Below are positions 8,113 to 12,157 of a DNA stretch of 12,157 nt, piece by piece. The notes below the pieces were generated by a model, which was given only the letters and a program-made list of their open reading frames with translations, was not told where the DNA came from and did not search any database. Location: the NCBI GenBank assembly GCA_010279815.1, contig QEOQ01000602.1, positions 297,550-309,706 of the forward strand, written 5' to 3'. Both the position numbers and the translations under genes were made by a program. Position 1 is the stretch's first letter. The number at the start of each line of letters is the position of its first letter. Origin of the DNA: Brachionus plicatilis. Lineage: Eukaryota; Rotifera; Eurotatoria; Ploima; Brachionidae.

Positions 8113-8313
8113 TATTCTTTAAATATTCCAATCTTTACTTCACAAATTATTTTAGGCTTTACGAAACATGATGACAGTAAGTACATTACAACTTCCAAGC
8201 CACCTAATAAACCACATTTTACAATTGTCAGTGAACATCCAGTTTTGTCAATAATAAAACTTATTTTTAAACAAAAGAAAATAAAAAATAATTCTATGAT
8301 AGATTTTTTTTAA
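8113..8313 (+). other. Short open frame, possible exon
   Basis: Sixty-six codons are open to TAA at 8311-8313, with an acceptor-like ATTATTTTAG ending at 8155. After it the frame reads FTKHDDSKYITTSKPPNKPH and then FTIVSEHPVLSIIK, which is less A/T-biased than random frames here. The last 20 codons are Lys/Asn/Ile-rich and look non-coding. There is no upstream ATG and no known family. It could be a stranded exon. Confidence 0.2.
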
Positions 8314-9239
8314 TCAGTTTTACAGTTAATTTAAATAATTAACATCTTTATTTTAACTTTTAAGGAAGTAATAAATTTTTGTTAAAAAATTAAAAAATGG
8401 ACGCCTGATTTGACAGCTTTTTTGGCCTAAATAATTAAAATAAAAAAGGCAAATATTGAATTGTATGTCTATTGACACAATTTTTTTTTTCAAAAAGAGA
8501 TTATTAGGAGTTTTTTAAAAAGAATTAAACAAATGAGCAATTTAAATAATTTATATAAAATGGTGCAAAAATAAACTTGTAGAGAAAAGCTAAATTGAAA
8601 AAACTTCCTTTTATTTATGGAAAAAATTGTTTGATTTTTATATTTTTTGCCAGCAAATTAAAAGATGTTTTTTTAAAAAATTTCGTTGAAATTTATCAAA
8701 GTAAAAATCAAAATTTCAAGCAATATAATGTTGTTTTTTTAATTTTCAAATGATAAATAATTAATTTTTTTTTAGAAATTTTATTTACTCTCAATGCTCT
8801 GTATAAACAATTTATTTTGTGATTTTTAAAAAAGAAAAGTTTCTTGAAATTTTTGTTTATCACAGGTTTTTTTTTATTTTCTTAAATAATTCAATTTTTC
8901 GGCTTTTTTTGTAAATGTCCCAAGAGATGAATTTTACTTATCAATGACTTTGACTTAACAAAAATATTTAAAATTTTTTATTTTAATGAATCTTTTTTAA
9001 ATTAAATAAATTTTTAAATTTACAATATCATTTTATATAGAATTAATTGACGAGATAAAAATATCTTAAGAAAATCTAAATGTTTTGAACAAAACCGTAA
9101 TTTAATTATTTAATTATTTTTTTTTATTGATTTTTGTTATTTAATTGTTATAGGCGATTCGAAGAAATATATTTTAAATAATTAATTTCTAATAATTTAA
9201 TTTTTAAAAAATTTTTTTCTGTTTTAATTTATAAAATAA
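8314..9239. other. Very A/T-rich stretch, nothing recognised
   Basis: Homopolymer A and T runs and short hairpin-forming A/T sequences dominate. No open frame of note, RNA gene or dispersed repeat was seen on either strand. Confidence 0.5.
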
Positions 9240-9362
9240 ATTTACATCAAAAAATGTTTAATTAAAGAAATTTCTGTAGAATTATCATCTTCAGTTTGTG
9301 CATTGATTCAAGATCAAGAAAATGCTGGAAATTTGGTTTGTTTAAAATTTTGGGCTAAATGA
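9240..9362 (+). other. Short open frame, possible exon remnant
   Basis: Forty codons are open to TGA at 9360-9362, including SVELSSSVCALIQDQENAGN and LVCLKFW. The Ser/Gln/Glu/Ala content is unlike chance frames in this A/T background. It has no start codon, no clear splice donor and no recognised family. Confidence 0.15.
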
Positions 9363-9474
9363 TTGTAAATTTAAAAATTTAATTATTTCAAAGAAACCTT
9401 TTAATTATGAGTAAGGCGACTCTTGTTCTTAAATAAAAAAGGTCGATAAATGGACCTTAAATATATTTAGATAA

Positions 9475-9490
9475 GGGTTAGGGTTAGGGG
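9475..9490 (+). repeat. Short interstitial telomere-type repeat
   Basis: GGGTTAGGGTTAGGGG gives two full TTAGGG units plus flanking G runs. TTAGGG is the usual animal telomere repeat. It lies about 210 bases upstream of the right WD40 gene start. Three units can also arise by chance or by repair of a break. Confidence 0.6.
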
Positions 9491-9701
9491 ATAAAAATAA
9501 AATTTCTGCAGCTTTAAGCTTAATTATGGTGTCACTAAATTAGCATCCTTAAATCCTCTATTTCTGTGGTGAATTAAAAAATTAGAAAAGTCTTATAATA
9601 AATGAAAATTATCAAAAGATTTCTTCATAATTGGTTCAGTCATCGAGTACGATTTCATTAAAAATTGATATTTAAGTTAAAAGATAAATCTTTAATTTAG
9701 A

Positions 9702-10005
9702 ATGATAGCTAAATATAATATTTTTTATATTATTTGTACAATCTCAATATTTCAGTCAAATTGTCAGCAACTACAAGGATATTTTAAAGAATATTGTGGA
9801 AAAAATTTGATCGAGAGTAGGAAAAATAATGGATTAGAATGTGCATTGAAATGTTTACAAAGTGAAGAATGTAAAATGGCTGTCTTAAAAGAAGAAAATT
9901 GTTCATTTCATAATGAATGTTCAACAATTGATTTTAATCAAACAAATGTTGTTTTGTTGATTAAAAAACAGTTCAAAAAATACAAAATTGATTCTAATTT
10001 TACAT
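9702..10005 (+). CDS. Exon 1 of secreted PAN-WD40 gene: signal peptide and PAN/Apple-like domain
   Basis: This exon joins to 10057-10901 to make a 382-residue protein. Residues 1-21 (MIAKYNIFYIICTISIFQSNC) are a hydrophobic signal peptide, so the product should enter the secretory route. Residues 22-101 hold six cysteines (32, 47, 51, 57, 67, 73) in a PAN/Apple-like arrangement: ECALKC, EEC, ENCSF, then a hydrophobic VVLLIKK strand. PAN domains bind proteins or sugars outside cells. The ATG is preceded by TTTAATTTAG and one A, so an acceptor (5' UTR intron or trans-splice site) may lie one base before the start. Unspliced, the frame would run on to TGA at 10029-10031 and lose the WD40 part. 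The left copy matches from residue 21 onward but has a different signal peptide and a nonsense codon at the position of Glu65. Confidence 0.8.
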
Positions 10006-10056
10006 GTAAAATAAATATTTTTACTAATTGATAAAATTTAATTTTTAATTTTAAAG
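10006..10056 (+). other. Intron between PAN and WD40 exons, right copy
   Basis: This is a 51-base GT..AG intron with donor GTAAAA, a near-perfect branch site TACTAAT and acceptor TTTTAAAG. Removing it joins ACA-T to TA-GAA, giving Thr-Leu-Glu, and brings the PAN exon into frame with the WD40 exon. Exon lengths of 304 and 845 bases total 383 codons including the stop. The next AG (10058-10059) would create a stop, so this acceptor is preferred. The left copy has the same intron at the same phase. Confidence 0.8.
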
Positions 10057-10901
10057 TAGAAACTAATTTGACTGGTCATTCGTCGAATATTATTTCACTT
10101 GCGGTACTTAACAATGGTGATTTGGCAAGTGGATCATATCAGCAAATTAAAATTTGGAATTTAGATAATGGATGTGAAATAATGACTTTAACTGGTCATA
10201 CAGAATTTGTAGGTTCATTAACAATTCTATTAAATGGTGATTTGGCAAGTGGATCACATGATCATACAATCAAAATTTGGAATACAATTAATGGAAGCTT
10301 GAAAATGACTTTGAATGGTCATACAGATAAGGTAAGGTCACTAGTAGTACTAAACAATGGTGATTTGGCAAGTGGATCATTTGATAAAACAATTAAAATT
10401 TGGAATAAAAATGATGGAAGTGTAAAAATGACTCTGACAGGTCATACTGACTGGGTAAGGATACTTGTAGTACTTCACAATGGCGATTTAGCCAGTGGAT
10501 CTAGTGATCATACAATTAAAATATGGAATACAAATAATGGAAGCGTTAAATTCACTCTAAATGATCATACCAATGATATTGTGTCTCTTGCAGTACTTAA
10601 AAATGGTGATTTGGCAAGTGGTTCAAAAGATGAAACTATTAAAATATGGAATATAAATGATGGAATTTTAAGAATGAATCTAACAGGTCATACAAATTGG
10701 GTTTGGTCACTAGTAGTACTTAACAATGGTGATTTGGTAAGTGGATCAGGTGATGGTACAATTAAAATTTGGAATACAAATGATGGAAGCTTAAAAATGA
10801 CTCTGACTGGTCATTCTAATGAAATTCGCACACTTAAACTGCTTCCAAATGGCTTTTTAGCAAGTGGATCAAAAGATGAAACTATTAAAATATGGAATTA
10901 A
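10057..10901 (+). CDS. Exon 2 of secreted PAN-WD40 gene: seven-blade WD40 propeller
   Basis: Residues 102-382 form seven WD40 repeats with a strict 41-residue (123-base) period. Each has a GH or DH near the start, NGDLASGS in mid-repeat (NGFLASGS in the last), a turn Asp (for example HDHT, FDKT, SDHT, KDET, GDGT) and a closing IKIWN in place of the classical WD. Seven repeats should close into one propeller. Blades 2 to 6 are almost the same at DNA level. Most differences fall just after GH and at the D-x-T turn, which are surface positions on WD40 propellers. WD40 proteins are usually cytosolic or nuclear scaffolds; here the leader and Cys-rich domain suggest an extracellular or lumenal role, which is an inference. 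A TTG at 10068 lies in frame but is not needed as a start because splicing supplies the N-terminus. Confidence 0.92.
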
Positions 10902-10961
10902 AACATTTTTAAGACTTTAATTATAAATTAGTCATAAATTTTGTCTTTCAGTTTTCAGTTG

Positions 10962-11430
10962 TCAAACACTCCTTTTAGTTGTAAGAGTACTCACATTTAA
11001 TTCAACCTTATCCAAAGCTAAAATAAATTTAAGTGTAATTTTAAACTTTTTTTGATATTCAGCTTATTAATGATCAAAATTTTGGTGAAACAAAATCAAA
11101 AAAACTTTTATTTTTAAATTACTTACTTTTTTAAAAATTAATTCGACTAAAGAAATTTCACGATTTCCTTTCCAAAACTCATTTTCGATTTATTCTTTTT
11201 TATAACGACCAGCTCTTGTTTATGCCCCAACTTAATCTTTACAGATTTAACTATTTTTTCTGCAGTCTCTCTTTTTCTTGATTGCCAATATTCGATTAAT
11301 AAAATAGAACTCGATTTAGCTCACAAAAATTTTCCTAATGAAGATTTCCTATTAATCTGTTTTCTGGTACCAAACTCAACAAATTTATTCCTTATTACAC
11401 AAGTTAAACTTCCCTTGAAATTTTCTGCAT
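10962..11430 (-). pseudogene. Degenerate convergent ORF, TRAGR family (copy C)
   Basis: This is the inverted counterpart of 2384-2823. On the minus strand it reads KRETAEKIVKSVKIKLGHK, then in another frame TRAGRYKKE, a stop, and FWKGNREISLVELIFKK, ending at 11127 directly before a consensus donor GTAAGT (11126-11121). After a possible intron, ALDKVELNVSTLTTKRSV-stop lies at 11018-10962, nearly identical to the left arm. The joining phase is not clean with the TTTTAG acceptor at 11018; an AG at the end of GGATAAG would give VELNVSTLTTKRSV in frame. Upstream parts are more decayed than in the left arm. The family is unknown. It faces the WD40 gene with 60 bases between the two stops. Confidence 0.35.
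11022..11027 (+). promoter_or_regulatory. Candidate poly(A) signal AATAAA, right WD40 copy
   Basis: AATAAA lies 121 bases after the WD40 stop, in sequence conserved with the left copy (2758-2763). The hexamer is frequent in this A/T-rich DNA, so support is modest. Confidence 0.35.
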
Positions 11431-11489
11431 ATATTTTATATAATTTAACATCCACTTGTCTTCAAAAATTGATAAATTTCAACAAACGA

Positions 11490-11695
11490 TCAAATAAAGA
11501 TATTAAAATTTGGAATTTAGATAATAAATTTATATAATGATTATTCCTGATCATTCTGACTAGGTTTACTCACTAACATTACTCAAAAATAATCATTATT
11601 TTTTGATTAAAATAATCATCGTCATCATTTTTGATTGCGATTTAGCAAATGGATCAGATTATAGTGATTATAGATTATATTATAATGGAATGTAG
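11490..11695 (+). pseudogene. Badly decayed WD40 fragment
   Basis: SNKDIKIWNLDN at the start matches the end of a WD40 blade. DHSD, a stop, then VYSLTLLKNN matches the GH-to-strand part of the next blade. DCDLANGSDYSD followed by NGM-stop matches the NGDLASGS turn and end. Spacing and frame between these pieces are disturbed, with several stops and an A/T-rich insertion around 11585-11630. The order and direction are those of a plus-strand WD40 gene, placed after the right duplicated arm. Confidence 0.6.
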
Positions 11696-11700
11696 ATAGG

Positions 11701-12157
11701 CCTGGTAAATCCGTTCCTTAAAATCGGTTTCAGACCGTATTTTTGCAAAAACGGTTTAAAAACCTTTTTTAATTAAATAGAGTTTTAATTCAAAGAATAT
11801 TTAATTTTAAAATAAAAAAAAAATTTAAAAATGTTCAATCTTAAAAAAAACAAAAATTTTGTAGCATATTTATTATAAATTTTTTGACCAAGAGTCTAAA
11901 CACATTAGATTTTTTACGCTTTTTGGGTTTAATGATGTCCTTTCATTTGTGATTGTTAATCCAGCTGCCGAAAAAGTTTATTCGGAAGGGACACTGGTTG
12001 GACTAACGCTTAAATAATCTTTTAAGATTCTTTTTAGTGTTGGGATCCGTACAAGCGGACACTTAACCGGCCAAAATTTTAGACCGCCAATATAAACGGT
12101 CTAAAATAAACGGGCGGTCAAAAAGCCGGCCAACTTTTTGGCGGGCGGTCATTTGGC
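11701..12157. mobile_element. hAT element remnant, internally deleted, running off the window
   Basis: The end of a hAT transposase (11873-12058, minus strand) is flanked on both sides by repeated GACCG/CGGTC motifs. These are at 11733 on the left and at 12082, 12098, 12115 and 12146 on the right. The left flank has a near-palindrome ACCGTATTTTTGCAAAAACGGT (11734-11755). The right flank has AGACCG..CGGTCT (12081-12102) and a direct repeat GGGCGGTCA (12112 and 12143). Subterminal short repeats are usual in hAT elements. The likely left end is near CCTGGTAAATCCG (11701); the right end is probably just outside the window. Confidence 0.65.
11873..12058 (-). pseudogene. hAT transposase C-terminal dimerisation domain, broken
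   Basis: The minus strand reads VRIPTLKRILKDYLSVSPTS, then VPSE, a stop, TFSAAGLTITNERTSLNPKS, then VKNLMCLDSW, ending at TAA 11875-11873. The order YPTL..A.DYLS, P.TSVPSER.FSAAG and R..LNP..V is the signature of the hAT family dimerisation domain at the transposase C-terminus. An in-frame TAA (11980-11978) replaces the basic residue expected after VPSE. Nothing of the catalytic domain or BED finger is present; the upstream DNA turns straight into GC-rich terminal repeats. The fragment cannot make an active enzyme. Confidence 0.8.

Larger units (their letters stand above)
9759..11430 (+). repeat. Right arm of a large inverted duplication
   Basis: This is the partner of 2384-4023. The match starts at AATTGTCAGCAAC inside exon 1 and runs through both exons, the intron, the 3' flank and the TRAGR remnant to about ATTTTCTGC at 11430. 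The two arms enclose about 5.7 kb. Non-coding parts carry many substitutions and small indels, so the duplication is not very recent. Confidence 0.85.

Overview
The window looks like nuclear DNA of a small invertebrate animal. It is very A/T-rich, has short (about 50-base) GT..AG introns, and carries worn copies of animal-type transposons (Tc1/mariner, hAT, probably a LINE). A monogonont rotifer such as Brachionus would fit, but that is a guess from overall character. No bacterial operon signals, rRNA or tRNA were found.

The main content is a small family of secreted WD40 proteins. The best copy (9702-10901, +) is a two-exon gene of 382 codons. Exon 1 encodes a signal peptide and a six-cysteine PAN/Apple-like domain. 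A 51-base intron follows. Exon 2 encodes seven near-identical 41-residue WD40 repeats, enough for one closed seven-blade propeller. A second copy (4074-2885, -) has the same layout but a nonsense codon in the PAN exon, while its WD40 exon is open throughout. The two copies lie in a large inverted duplication (about 2384-4023 against 9759-11430). Two WD40 scraps lie near the ends of the window: 301-483 and 11490-11695.

Downstream of three WD40 copies, on the opposite strand and converging on them, lies a decayed reading frame that shares a TRAGR block. In the two large arms it also ends in an almost identical short segment, TLTTKRSV-stop. I do not recognise the family. The repeated unit therefore seems to be a convergent pair rather than a lone WD40 gene.

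Between the arms (4024-9758) lie a Tc1-like transposase remnant with two copies of a terminal motif (4621-5195), a 208-base fold-back element (5722-5929), an ATG-less reading frame that resembles the GAIN region of polycystins (6136-6678), a GC-rich island with a repeated LINE-like motif (7031-7494), a cluster of eight CATAGC repeats (7879-8010), short open patches at 8113-8313 and 9240-9362, and an interstitial TTAGGG tract (9475-9490). The right end (about 11701-12157) is an internally deleted hAT element that keeps the dimerisation end of its transposase. Functions beyond domain recognition are inferences. All coordinates come from reading by eye, and edges of degenerate elements may be off by tens of bases.
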